Below the pieces are notes generated by a model. It saw only the letters and a program-made list of their open reading frames with translations, was not told the origin of the DNA and ran no database searches. A DNA stretch of 64,000 nt from Eutreptiella sp. 'Long Island Sound 2002'. Lineage: Eukaryota; Euglenozoa; Euglenophyceae; Eutreptiales; Eutreptiaceae. Positions 50,234 through 61,300 of the stretch are shown in pieces. The first letter of the stretch is position 1. Every line of letters begins with the position of its first letter. The stretch is from positions 143,340,910 to 143,404,909 of the forward strand of contig OZ038378.1 of the NCBI GenBank assembly GCA_964036045.1. Direction: 5' to 3'. Position numbers and translations under genes: made by a program.

Positions 50234-53200
50234 GGGGGCGGCTCCGAAGAGGAGGACTTGGTTTTCTGGATCCTCGTGAAAATCGGGGATCAGGTTTTTC
50301 GAGCAGTGCTTGATACCGGTGCAACACTTTCCATAGTGGCCCGGCGCCTGCTTAAAACTTTCAGGAAGACTAAGACTGTGGCCATAAGAGTAGGGGATGG
50401 GCGTACCATCCATCCCTTGGGGGGGGTCCATGTGACCATATGTCTGGGCGACGAAACCGTGACCCAACACTGCAGAGTGTTGGACACTGACGCCTTTGAC
50501 ATTGTCATTGGCACTGACTTTCTAAGAAGAAACCCCCAGGTTAAAATGCTGTCCCTACAGCGTCCTTACTCTTTGCACTGCGACTTTGGCAGTGGGCTAT
50601 TCTCCGTTCCTTTGGAGCTGTCAGGACGAAAAGAGTCTGGGCTGCGCTACGCAGCCAAGACGAACTATCGTACTGAAAACTACCAACTGGCCCGTCATGT
50701 TCTCGAAAATGGACTGGCGGCCCTTCAGGTAAACCTGGATGAGATCCAGGTGGAATTGTTTGCGAGCCAACAACAGCACATCATGCAGTTGTACTGCTCG
50801 AAACAAATGAACAATGCTTTCCGTTTCTTCTGGAAAGCAATGGGCCTAGCGTATGCTAACCCTCCCTTCTCCCTGCTCGCGAAGGTTCTAACCAAGATCG
50901 CTTATGACGGAGGAAGGGTTGTTATGTGCACCGCTGACTGGGGTTGCTCTGGTGAACATGCTTACTGGCGCCGTATGCTTGACCGAATGACCGTGGGAAG
51001 AGTGCAACTCCCCGACGGCCCCATCTATGTGCCTGAGGACTCAGACACAGCTATGCAGGCCCCTGAGTGGGCCAGTTTCCTGTCCATCATCGATGGATCT
51101 CTCAATCCTGTACCCCTGTGTGACCTGGACCAGGTGCTACTAAAAGAGGTCATGGCCGAAAATCGTGGCCTGACCCTTTATGATCTCAAAAATCGATCTC
51201 CTGAGCACCTATCTGCCACACTTACAGGGTGTGAGTCTCCTGATGACTATCTGGAACCTGCAGCTGTAAAAGAGGATGCTGACGACCAACTGTCTGAGAT
51301 CGCCAGCACTATTCCCTCTGTTGATCCCAGCTGTGTTGACCTAAAACATAGTGCTTTCCTGGCCCAGCTGTTGCTAGAGGAGGTAGATCTAGAGTCAACC
51401 TCTGAACCCGCTTCCTCTGTTGGGAAACCAGTGCTACACATGCAGCCTGTGCACACAGGTGAACCCGTGGCCCGGAGTACTGATGCTCTGGCACGGCCTG
51501 CTGCTAATAACATGCCCTTGTCTGAGCATGACACGCAAGAACTCCGACGGCTGTTGTACCTGAAGGCCGAAGGTATTGAGCGCCAAGAGCGGCTGCAATA
51601 CCTCAGACAGACCTGGAAATACTCCATCTGGTCTGAGGAGGACGATGAGTCCTATACGCTGCCTGATCCTGAGACACCTCTAGTGTTCTCTCTGCACTAT
51701 GGGCAGCAATGTCCCCCTGAGTGGGACGATGGTACTGTACCTGCCGAAACTGCTGATCGGCATAAAAAGAAAGAACATGGAAAAAGCAACCTCCATGCTG
51801 AGGAGGATTTCCTTCAGAAAGTCGAGAGTCTTAACCTTGACCCCCGCCTGAAGAAACTGCTTATAACCTATGAGGAGGTGTTCGGCGCCTTGCCGCCTCC
51901 CCTATCTTGCAAAAAACTGGTCCAGATGGACCTGAAATTGAAACCAGAATTTGAAAAGACGCGAGTGAGGCGTCGTCCCTATCCCGCTCCACAGGAACAG
52001 GTTGAAGAAATCGAGCGCCAGATCCAAGAATGCATTGATGCTGGCCTCGTTGAAGAGTACAAACATGGGGACTATCCCCATCACTGCAGCCCCTGTTTCC
52101 TTGTTGCTAAACCAGGGTTGACTGCTCTACGTCTTGTTGTAGACTATGGTGAGGTCAACAAGAAAACCCAGAACCACTCAGGGAGTATTCCTAACATGGA
52201 AAACACCCTGGAGCGTATTGCCAAATGCAGGTATAAGACCAAAATGGACAAACGCTCTGGTTTCTGGCAGGTTGACCTAACCGCCGCAGCTCAGGAGCTG
52301 CTTGCCTTTATAACCCCTAAGGGTCGTGTCTTCAAGTGGAAGGTTATGCCTTTCGGGGTGGCTAACGCCCCAGCGCTCTTCCAGGAGCTTATGAACAAAA
52401 TTTTGTACATACTGAGGCGCAGGCCTCTAGTACAAGAGTTGATTTCTCGGGGTGCAGAAATGGAGGCTCACATCGACGACGTGAGTTTGGGTACTAATAC
52501 CAAAGAGGACCATGTCCTTCTCCTCCGTGAATTCTTCACTGTCTGTCAAGAAAACCATCTCCGAATCAAACTCGAAAAATGCGAGTTTATGAAAGAGGAG
52601 ATGGAGTATTTGGGTTTCGACGTGGGGTATGGCTGGTGGAAACCAGCCGCGTCTAAGATGCAGCCCCTACAGGACATGCAGATTCGCGATGACCCTAAGA
52701 AGGGTCTACACGATGTGAGGAGTTTTGTGGGCGCCTGTAATTTCTATCGGCGTCACATCCACAATTTTACTTACTCCTCTGCACCCCTCACTGACCTAAT
52801 CAAGAAAACTACTCCCTGGAGGTGGACCTCCAGAGAGGAAGAGTGTTGCCAGGAATTGAAGAAGAAGATTGCCTCCTCCAACTGCCTGGGAGTGCCCCGC
52901 CCAGAGGGCGAGATAGTCCTGATCACTGATTCCAGTGATGTGGGGGGGGGAGGTACGATCTATCAATGGCAGGAGCTTAACCCCGCTGAACTAACCCACT
53001 GCCATTATCGTACTACTGGACTGAACCGTGATGGTTCGTTGAAACATGACTATCCTACCAGTGCGTGGCGACTGGTGCCACTGGGACACTGGAATTGGAA
53101 ATGGAACCAAGCGCGTTCCAACTACAGCACCTATGACCAGGAACTCCTGGCCGGTATGTTGGTGCTATCGTCACAATCCCGACTCCTGGGGTCTAACCCT

Positions 53201-53650
53201 ATTGTCTGGCTGTGTGACCAGGAGCCTGTGAAGTCTTTTCAGAAGGGCCCACCACCAGAAAAAGCGAAGCTAAAACGGTGGTGGACTTACCTGAGCCAGT
53301 TCAGGCTGACAGTGCATCATATCCCCGGGATTAAGAATGAACTGTCGGACTCTATATCGCGCAACAACTTCGATGCGCTTATTGGTGAGAGCTCTGAGGC
53401 GCTCGCCAAAGAGGCTTTCCAGCGTATGGATGTCCAGCTTGACCTGTCCATGCGCACTGCTGGAATCCTGGAGCGTTGGAGTCTAACCGACTATCAGTCA
53501 GAGTATGAAGAAATTCTCCAAACCCTCAGCACTGGTCTCGAACCCCGTGTCATTGACGGGCACCAGTGGTATAAAAACAATCTCTCGCCGGAGTGTGTCC
53601 GGAGTGTTTCGAGGTCGCGCGATCGCAGCAGAAGAATAATACAAAACTAA
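50234..53650 (+). CDS. pol: Pol (protease, RT, RNase H) of the older Ty3-like element, truncated before integrase
   Basis: There is no ATG near the start; the frame opens directly after the Gag TAG and runs 1138 codons. Domains, counted from the codon after TAG: retropepsin with VLDTGATLS (Asp about 27); an extra domain at about 170-280 beginning VELFAS, with NPPFSLLAKVLTKI and a MCTADWG motif; reverse transcriptase at about 580-790 with first Asp in MDKRSGFWQVDL (about 672) and the HIDD catalytic pair (748-749); RNase H at about 895-1045 with ITDSSD, YDQELLAG, LCDQEPV and LSDSISR. The frame then hits unrelated sequence after WYKNNLS and stops at 53648-53650. The H2C2 and integrase domains expected next are absent, so this copy cannot integrate on its own. 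Confidence 0.88.
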   Translation, partial: GGGSEEEDLVFWILVKIGDQVFRAVLDTGATLSIVARRLLKTFRKTKTVAIRVGDGRTIHPLGGVHVTICLGDETVTQHCRVLDTDAFDIVIGTDFLRRNPQVKMLSLQRPYSLHCDFGSGLFSVPLELSGRKESGLRYAAKTNYRTENYQLARHVLENGLAALQVNLDEIQVELFASQQQHIMQLYCSKQMNNAFRFFWKAMGLAYANPPFSLLAKVLTKIAYDGGRVVMCTADWGCSGEHAYWRRMLDRMTVGRVQLPDGPIYVPEDSDTAMQAPEWASFLSIIDGSLNPVPLCDLDQVLLKEVMAENRGLTLYDLKNRSPEHLSATLTGCESPDDYLEPAAVKEDADDQLSEIASTIPSVDPSCVDLKHSAFLAQLLLEEVDLESTSEPASSVGKPVLHMQPVHTGEPVARSTDALARPAANNMPLSEHDTQELRRLLYLKAEGIERQERLQYLRQTWKYSIWSEEDDESYTLPDPETPLVFSLHYGQQCPPEWDDGTVPAETADRHKKKEHGKSNLHAEEDFLQKVESLNLDPRLKKLLITYEEVFGALPPPLSCKKLVQMDLKLKPEFEKTRVRRRPYPAPQEQVEEIERQIQECIDAGLVEEYKHGDYPHHCSPCFLVAKPGLTALRLVVDYGEVNKKTQNHSGSIPNMENTLERIAKCRYKTKMDKRSGFWQVDLTAAAQELLAFITPKGRVFKWKVMPFGVANAPALFQELMNKILYILRRRPLVQELISRGAEMEAHIDDVSLGTNTKEDHVLLLREFFTVCQENHLRIKLEKCEFMKEEMEYLGFDVGYGWWKPAASKMQPLQDMQIRDDPKKGLHDVRSFVGACNFYRRHIHNFTYSSAPLTDLIKKTTPWRWTSREEECCQELKKKIASSNCLGVPRPEGEIVLITDSSDVGGGGTIYQWQELNPAELTHCHYRTTGLNRDGSLKHDYPTSAWRLVPLGHWNWKWNQARSNYSTYDQELLAGMLVLSSQSRLLGSNPIVWLCDQEPVKSFQKGPPPEKAKLKRWWTYLSQFRLTVHHIPGIKNELSDSISRNNFDALIGESSEALAKEAFQRMDVQLDLSMRTAGILERWSLTDYQSEYEEILQTLSTGLEPRVIDGHQWYKNNLSPECVRSVSRSRDRSRRIIQN

Positions 53651-55100
53651 GAAAACGACGCACCGCCAGCAAAAATAAAGCGAAAAATCGTTTTTTCCGA
53701 CCTCAGAAACCCCCCAAAAAATTTTACGCCGCTGTTTGGCGAGGTCGCAAAATTTAGGACACTCACAAAACAAAGACGAACAATAGAGTCGCGACGGCGA
53801 AGAACCTGTGTGTTGCATGCTCCAAAACACCTAGCAAAGTGCGTATCCTAGGCGCTAGGGACTTGTGCGCGCTCCACAAACAAAGAAGAAGAAAAGAGGC
53901 GAACACCAAAAACCAGCAAGCCACGACGACGAAGACAAGAACAAAGCGAGCGCCGAGCCACCTAGCAAAGTGCTTGCCATAGGAGCTAGGCGACATGTGC
54001 GCGTCAAAAAAAAAAAACAAGAGAGAAGGAAACGCAACAAAAAGAGAAACACCAAACCACAAACAAAAAAGACGCGACCACGGACCACGGGAAAACGAGG
54101 TATGACAACCAAGTATGTTACGGCCCCATGCGTCATACATATCGTATCCACCGCTACACATACGTGGATGAGAAAACCAAGTATGTTGCGAAGGAGGGCG
54201 CCCAAGGGACAACACCGCACGCAAAAAAAAAAAAAAGAACGACGAACCGCCACGCACGTCAAAAGGCACGCCCGCAAACACAAACCACAACCATATATCC
54301 CCCATATTTATTCCTCCATAGGCCCCGACCGCCGCGAGAAAAAAAAAAAAATCCACAAAAGCGCAAAAGGTATGGGGCGGCCACGGACAAAGGGGAAACA
54401 ATGAAAAGGCGAACAAGCGAACGTTCACCAACCACGAGGAAACAACGGTATGGCGAGCAAGTATGTTAACAATACGAGGGAGGGCGCCAAAGGGACGGAC
54501 CACGCACACACGCACACACATAAACAAGACCGCAAGGAGCGAGAAGACGGAGACAAGAGCAAGGAAAAACAAGGTATGAACCCCACACCGCCCCGCCCGC
54601 AAACACACACACGCTCTCGCTATAGGGAATGACCACGTACCACGGGGAAACAATGGTATGGAGGTATGACGAACAAGTATGTTAAAAATGCGAAGGAAAG
54701 CGCCAAGGGGACGAAAACACAAACGCACACAAAGCCGCGAGATGCACGAAGACGGAGACGAGACAAAGGAAAGTCATGGTATGCAACCCCACCCCCGCCC
54801 CACCCACAAACAAACACACGCTTTCTCTATAGGGGACGGCAACAAGAAGCGGCACAAGGTACAACAAGTATGTTGAAAAAAAAAAAAAACACGAAACCGC
54901 CTTCCACGCCCTCTCTATAGGGGAAACGCAATGCGGAGAGGTATGTTATCGAAGACGCAGCGAGAAAAAAAAAAAACACGAGGGAGGAGACACAAACCAC
55001 AACACGCAAAAAAAAAAAAACAAAAAGGACCTGCGCACGCTCTTTCTCAACAGGGGAAGAAAACATGATGGGACGAAAGGACAGGTACGTGCTACGCATC
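53584..55100 (+). repeat. A-rich region with recurring AAGTATGTT motif and A runs
   Basis: From the point where Pol of the older Ty3 element breaks off, the plus strand becomes very A-rich, with many runs of ten or more A. The motif AAGTATGTT recurs at 54111, 54179, 54459, 54675 and 54866, often followed by a CGAAGG or GCGCCAA-like segment. CTATAGGGGA-like segments recur near 54620, 54828 and 54915. Two related CTAGCAAAGTGC segments lie at 53831 and 53962. This is a degenerate tandem repeat with no credible gene. The long T-rich ORFs on the minus strand are artefacts. Confidence 0.6.
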
Positions 55101-55379
55101 ACACATGCCACGCATCTCTGCTACGCATCTACAGGACCTCTTCTTCTGCCTTTTGAAACATGCCGACGACCGACGACGAGAACCAGCCAAGGTATGACAC
55201 ACCCCACCCCACCAACCACACACCGCGAGCACACACACGCGCACGCACGACAGCCACACCGAGCGCGACCCCCCCCCCCCCCCACGCCACCCACACCAAC
55301 ACGAAGGGCCACACAGCGCACACACACACACCAGGGCCAAGGGGAAGGGCACCCGGAAGACACACCCACCGCACCACCA

Positions 55380-57190
55380 CACCACACCACCACCGGCAGC
55401 GAAACCCAGCCAGGAGTGGCGGGGAGTAGCACACAGGAACCTCCGCCAGGAGTGGCGAGGGACCAACCACACCAGCCACAAACCCACCACACACGCCACC
55501 GCCGCACGCCACACGCCGCACACCACACACCGCACACCACGCACCACCGCCGACAGCGAAACCCAGCCAGGAGTGGCGGGGAACCGCGCCCGGGACCCTC
55601 CGCCAGGAGTGGCGAGGAACGCCCACCACCGCCGGCAGCGAAACCCAGCCAGGAGTGGCGGGGAGTAGCACACAGGAACCTCCGCCGGGAGTGGCGAGGA
55701 ACCAACCACACCACACACCAGCCGCAACCCCACCAGCACACCACCACCGCACACCACACACCACACACCACACACCACACACCACACACCACACACCACA
55801 CACCACCGCCGCCAGCGGACCCCAGCCGGGAGAGGCGGGGGACCACACACCACCACCGGCACCGAAACCCAGCCAGGAGTGGCGGGGAGTAGCACGCACG
55901 AACCTCCGCCAGGAGTGGCGAGGGACCGACCACGCCACACACCGCCGCCAACGGACCCCAGCCAGGAGTGGCGAGGACCGCCCACCACCACCAGCAGCGA
56001 AACCCAGCCAGGAGTGGCGGGGAGTAGCACACAGGAACCTCCGCCAGGAGTGGCGAGGGACCAACAACCAACACACCACCGCCACACACCACACACCACC
56101 GCCGCCAGCGGACCCCAGCCAGGAGTGGCGGGGACCGCCCACCACCACCGGCAGCGAAACCCAGCCAGGAGTGGCGGGGAGTAGCACACAGGAACCTCCG
56201 CCAGGAGTGGCGAGGGACCAACCACACCACACACGACCGACAACCCCGCCAACACACCACCGCCGCACACCACACACCACACACCACACACCACCACCGC
56301 CAGCAGGCCCCAGCCAGGAGTGGCGGGAAACCGCACACCACCACCGGCAGCGAAACCCAGCCAGGAGTGGCGGGGAGTAGCACACAGGAAACTCCGCCAG
56401 GGGTGGCGAGGGACCAACCACACCACACACCAACCACAACCCCACCACACACCGCCGCCGCCAGCGAACCCCAGCCAGGAGTGGCGGGAAACCGCGCCCA
56501 GGGCCCTCAGCCAGGAGTGGCGAGGACCGCCCACCGCCACCGGCATCGAAACCCAGCCAGGAGTGGCGGGGAGTAGAACACAGGAACCTCCGCCAGGAGT
56601 GGCGAGGGACCAACCACAGCCACAACCCCACCAACACAGCACCGCCGCACACCACACACCACACACCACACACCACGCGCCACGCACCACCGCCGCCAGC
56701 AGGCCCCAGCCAGGAGTGGCGGGGAACCGCACACCACCACAGGCAGCGAAACCCAGCCAGGAGTGGCGGGGAGTAGCACACAGGAACCTCCGCCAGGAGT
56801 GGCGAGGGACCAAACACACCACACACCAGCCACAACCCCACCACACACCACCGCCGCCCGGAGACCTCAGCCAGGAGTGGCGAGGACCGCCCACCACCAC
56901 CGGCAGCGAAACCCAACCAAAAGTGGCGGGGAGTAGCACACTGGAACCTCTGCCAGGAGTGGCGAGGGACCAACCGCACCACACAACAGCCACAACCCCA
57001 CCAACACACCGCCACCGCTCACCACACACCACACACCACACACCACACACCACACGCCACTGCCGGCGGCGGAACCCCAGCCAGGAGTGGCGGGGAGCCG
57101 CACAACACCACAGGCAGCGAAACCCAGCCAGGAGTGGCGGGGAGTAGCACACAGGAACCTCCGCCAGGAGTGGCGAGGGACCAACCACAC
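55380..57190 (+). repeat. Array of about thirty copies of a hairpin-forming GCCAGGAGTGGCG motif
   Basis: Copies alternate between AGCCAGGAGTGGCGGGG and CCGCCAGGAGTGGCGAGG, 35-50 bp apart in pairs. Pairs are separated by CACCACACACC-rich linkers. In the second type CGCCA and TGGCG are perfect inverted arms around a GGAG loop. Some units are diverged (GGGAGTGGCG, AAAAGTGGCG). Because the array lacks stop codons in most frames, ORFs up to 888 codons appear on the minus strand and several on the plus strand; these follow from composition. Confidence 0.9.
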
Positions 57191-58380
57191 CACACACCCG
57201 CCACAACCCCACCAACACACCACCACCGCACACCACACACCACAAACCACGCACCACACACCAACACAGACACCACGCGCGCACGCACCGCGCCACAAAC
57301 ACACACACCGGCGGCGAACCACGACCAGAGGAGGGGGCGACACGCCCGCAAGCAACACAGCCAGGAACAGCGAACACCCCCCCCCCCCCACCACCACCAC
57401 CCCACCCCGGAGAGACGGGACACCAACCACCGCAAACCGCACAGCGAAAAGGGGGGCGGGACGAAAAGGGCCCACGGGAGGCGCAGGCGAGGGACCCAAC
57501 CTCAGGGGTTTGGGGGCCCCCCCGGTGACCGTATCGGCCCCACCTGAGCACACGCAATAAGGTGGGATACGCCCGGGACCGTTGGTCAGCGGCCCGCGGT
57601 GGCACCGGCCTGGGGGGGTGACCAATGGGCCTGACCAAGAGCACTCCCCACGGCACGTACTGCGGTTCGGGCCCAGCGAGGGGCTGCGGGTAGGGCACAC
57701 CGTCCATCGGGGCAGGCAAGAGACGCGCCTGTCCCGCAAGGACTCCCCAGCGACCCACAGTGTACCCGACCCCGGTGTGGGGAACGGCTGGAGTACCTGG
57801 CTACGGAACAGGTCCATGGACGGCATCCGTACAACAGAGTTACACCCTGACGGGGAGTGCAAGCACCGGCCCCCCCACGGGGAAACACCAGGGGAAGGGA
57901 CCCGAGCCGGCGACAAGGACCCCCCCCCACACACCACAGCCGGGAAGGCCCGGGCACGACACCGCCCCAAGCGACACGGAGAAGAGACAGAAGGAGGAGG
58001 GCACGGAAAGGGGACAGCTAGGGGACGCACCACCAACAGACCCCAGCCAAGGGGGGCGGGGAACCACACAGCCGAGACAGGGGGGGGGGCACGACACACA
58101 GCCCCCACACCAAACAGGGCCGCCAAACCACGCCCGCAAAGGCGAGGGCAGGCGCCCAAACGCACCACCAACACACCGCACACACGCCCGAGCGTGCACA
58201 CAACACACACCCCCACAACCGCCACCGACACGAGCCCCACAAGCGCACACCACACACCAAAGCGCAGGCGCCGCCCGCACCACACACGCAACACACACAA
58301 ACCCAAACAACAGGAACCCAGCAACCCCCCCCCGCCAGGGGGGCTGCAGGGCCGCCAGAAGCCGCTAGGACGCAAAGGAG
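57191..58380. other. GC-rich non-repetitive stretch, no supported gene
   Basis: This segment between the hairpin array and the degenerate repeats has mixed GC-rich sequence, C runs near 57374 and G runs near 58081. Open frames exist on both strands, but none has convincing composition. Confidence 0.4.
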
Positions 58381-61300
58381 GACCCACCAAGCCCGCAGCC
58401 AGGAGTGGCGAACGGCCACACCCAGTAACACCCGAACGGCCACGCCCAACACCAGGACCGGGCACTACGACACCCACACCAGCACCGCCACCAACGCCCA
58501 AACCGGACGCCACGACACCCTCACCAGCGGACACACCCGAAACAAGCGGAAGCACCATCGGCAACACCAGCGACCCCAGCACCCACCAAAACACTAGGAC
58601 AAGGGACAGCCTCACCAACAACAAACCAACACAAAAAGCCACCCAACACTGACCAACGACCGCACCCAGCCGATCCGGTCCCCCACCGGCTCGCACCCAG
58701 AACCACCGCCACCGGCATCCACGCCATCGGAAACACCAACACCGCCAAAAATCAAGCCAGCACAACACCCTCACCAACACCGTCACCGCCGGCACCAACG
58801 CCTACGACACCTACGCATGCCACCGCCGGTTCCAGCACCTACATCACCCAAGCCAACGACATCAAGCACACCATCGCCGGCAACACCCCACCATCAGCGT
58901 CGCCACCAGCAACCTCTGCCACCGGAGGACACCGAAACCACCACAGCCGGTGAGCCAACAAACCACCAAGCCCCGGCCAGGGGAAACGAGGGCACGCGCC
59001 CGGAACCACCATGCAATCCCCGTCGACACCCACACCACCGGCGCCGCCAACACCACCCTCACCCACGACACCACCCGGAGCAACACCTACGCCACATACA
59101 CCAACAGCAGCACCAGCAGACCACACCACCTACTGCACACCCCCCCAGACAGAGCCACAGAAACCGACCACCGCCCTGAACGCAAGCCGCTGACCACCCA
59201 CACACAGACCCACGCCAACCACCACCAGCATCAGCAGCGTCCGAGACGCGGAGAACCATAGCGACGCCCACAACGACCTCACCACCGGCATCACCGACAC
59301 CGACACCGGCAGTACGGCCTCAGCACCGACAAACCAGAGCGTCAACGGCAATCGCCACGGCAACACCGCCCGGTACGACACCATCGGCATCAACAACACC
59401 AAGGGAGCCAACACACAGGCCAGCGACACCCATGGGTACCTCCACCAGGAGTGGCGAGGTCCCACCCCCGCCGTCAGAACACCACCATCCACCAGGGCAA
59501 CACCCGCAGCGCCCACATCCGCCACAGCTCCACCGGCGGCGCCCTCGCCAGCACCGTCACCAACACCGCGACGGCCGGCCACGAGTGGCACGCCCGGAAC
59601 CGCCGACCACCCAAACACAGGCCGCGCCCAGCACCAACACCAACAACGCCCACGCCAACAGACCACCACAACACACGCCAACCACCAAGTAACACATAAG
59701 GCACCCTCGCCTTCGGCAACACCAACGCCACCAACACCCACGGCACTATCCACACCACCACCAACCCCACCAACGACGGGCCGCGGTGCCGTCACCTACA
59801 ACGCCCCCAACACCACCACCACGGCCCCGCCACCTAGGGCAACCCCACCAACGGCGTCACCAAGGACGCCAGCACGGCTGGCGGACGAACGCCACCGAGC
59901 CCTCAGCCAGCAGAGGCGAACGCCCACACCCAGCAACACCCGAACGGCCACGCCCAGACCCAGGGCCAGGAACTGCGACACCCACACCTGCACCGCCGCC
60001 AACACCCAAACCGAACACCACAACACCCTCACCAACGGGGACGACCGGAACCAACAACGGACCAACTCAAGAAACCACCCAGCGGCCAAGTTACACCCAA
60101 GGCGTTCCAACCGCGCCACCCACCGGCCCGCACCCAGAACCACCACCAGCACCAGCAGCAGCCACTGACAACCCACACACAGACCCACACCAACCACCAG
60201 CAGCATCAACAACATCAGAGACACCGTGAACCATAGCAGCGCCCGCAACGACCTCACCACTGGCACCACCGACGGCGCCACCGGCAGTGCGACCTCACCG
60301 ACAGCAACCCGGAGCATCCCCCATCCCGCATCCCGGTGAGACACCATCGGCAGCAAGGACACCGAGGGGGCCAAGGCCAACCCACCAGCCAACGACGCAC
60401 GTGGGAACCTCCGCCAGGAGTGGCGAGATCCCCCCTCCGCCGTCAGAACACCGCCAGGGCAGCACTTACAACACCCTACAACGCCAACACACACAGCTCC
60501 CCCGGCAGCACCCCCACCAACGCCAACACCGGCACCGACGACAGCGGCAACACGGCGACACCACCACCCAACCGCAGCAAGGTCACCCTAAACCGCAACC
60601 GCAGCAACACCTGTCACTACGGACCCACGGACAGCCGACACCACCAGGACCACAGACCGGCCAAACACCAGCCACGAATGGCACGCCCGGAACCACCGAA
60701 CACCAGCACACAGGCCACCGGACCACCGCGAGACACACCACCGCCAACCCCACCAACGACGAACCGAGGTACCGTCACCCACAACACCCCTAACACCACC
60801 GCCACGACCCCGGCACAGAGTAACACCTAGGGCGCCCCCATCGACGACACCACCAAGGACGCCACCACGGCTGGCGAACAAACGCCACCAGCGCCGCCCA
60901 CCAGGCCCCCAACCAAGGGTAGAAACAACAACGCCACACGCCATCGCACCCACCGCATCGAAATCACCCGGAGCAACGTCAACATCAACCAGGGGTCCCC
61001 ACCACCCACCCAAGCAGCACAAAACACCACAGCAACACCACCACACCCTCGCCACCAGCGACACACCCGCCAGCACCCTCCGCCAGGAATGGCGAGGAGA
61101 AGGCCCAACAGCGCGGACCCACCCAACGTCCCCAGCACCCTCACCATCGGACCGTCACCACCGGCGCCGACCCCCAACACACCACCGTCACCAACGCCAC
61201 CGACCCCGGACGCAAAAATCACACAGCCCGCACACACGGCACCAGCCAGAGCAACGCCGACACCACTCCCGGCCAACTCACACGAACACCACCGGAAGCA

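Larger units (their letters stand above)
31289..53584 (+). mobile_element. Older Ty3/gypsy-like retrotransposon (plus strand), interrupted by other elements
   Basis: Pieces in order are a leader continuing from left of 27050, Gag first part (31594-32294), the nested minus-strand element (32295-49560), Gag second part with zinc knuckle (49565-50233), and Pol with protease, reverse transcriptase and RNase H (50234-53583). Protease-RT-RNase H order with no integrase before RT is the Ty3/gypsy type. Integrase and the right LTR are not in the window. Pol similarity ends at about 53584, where unrelated A-rich DNA starts. The 5' LTR boundary is not identified. It must predate the insertions it contains. 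Confidence 0.8.

Noticed and set aside
55092-57758. 888-codon minus-strand ORF and several 240-640-codon ORFs over the hairpin array
   Set aside because: They follow the repeat unit, occur in several frames and both strands at once, and are rich in Cys, Trp and Gly only because of CCA/CAC composition. There is no domain and no non-repetitive core.
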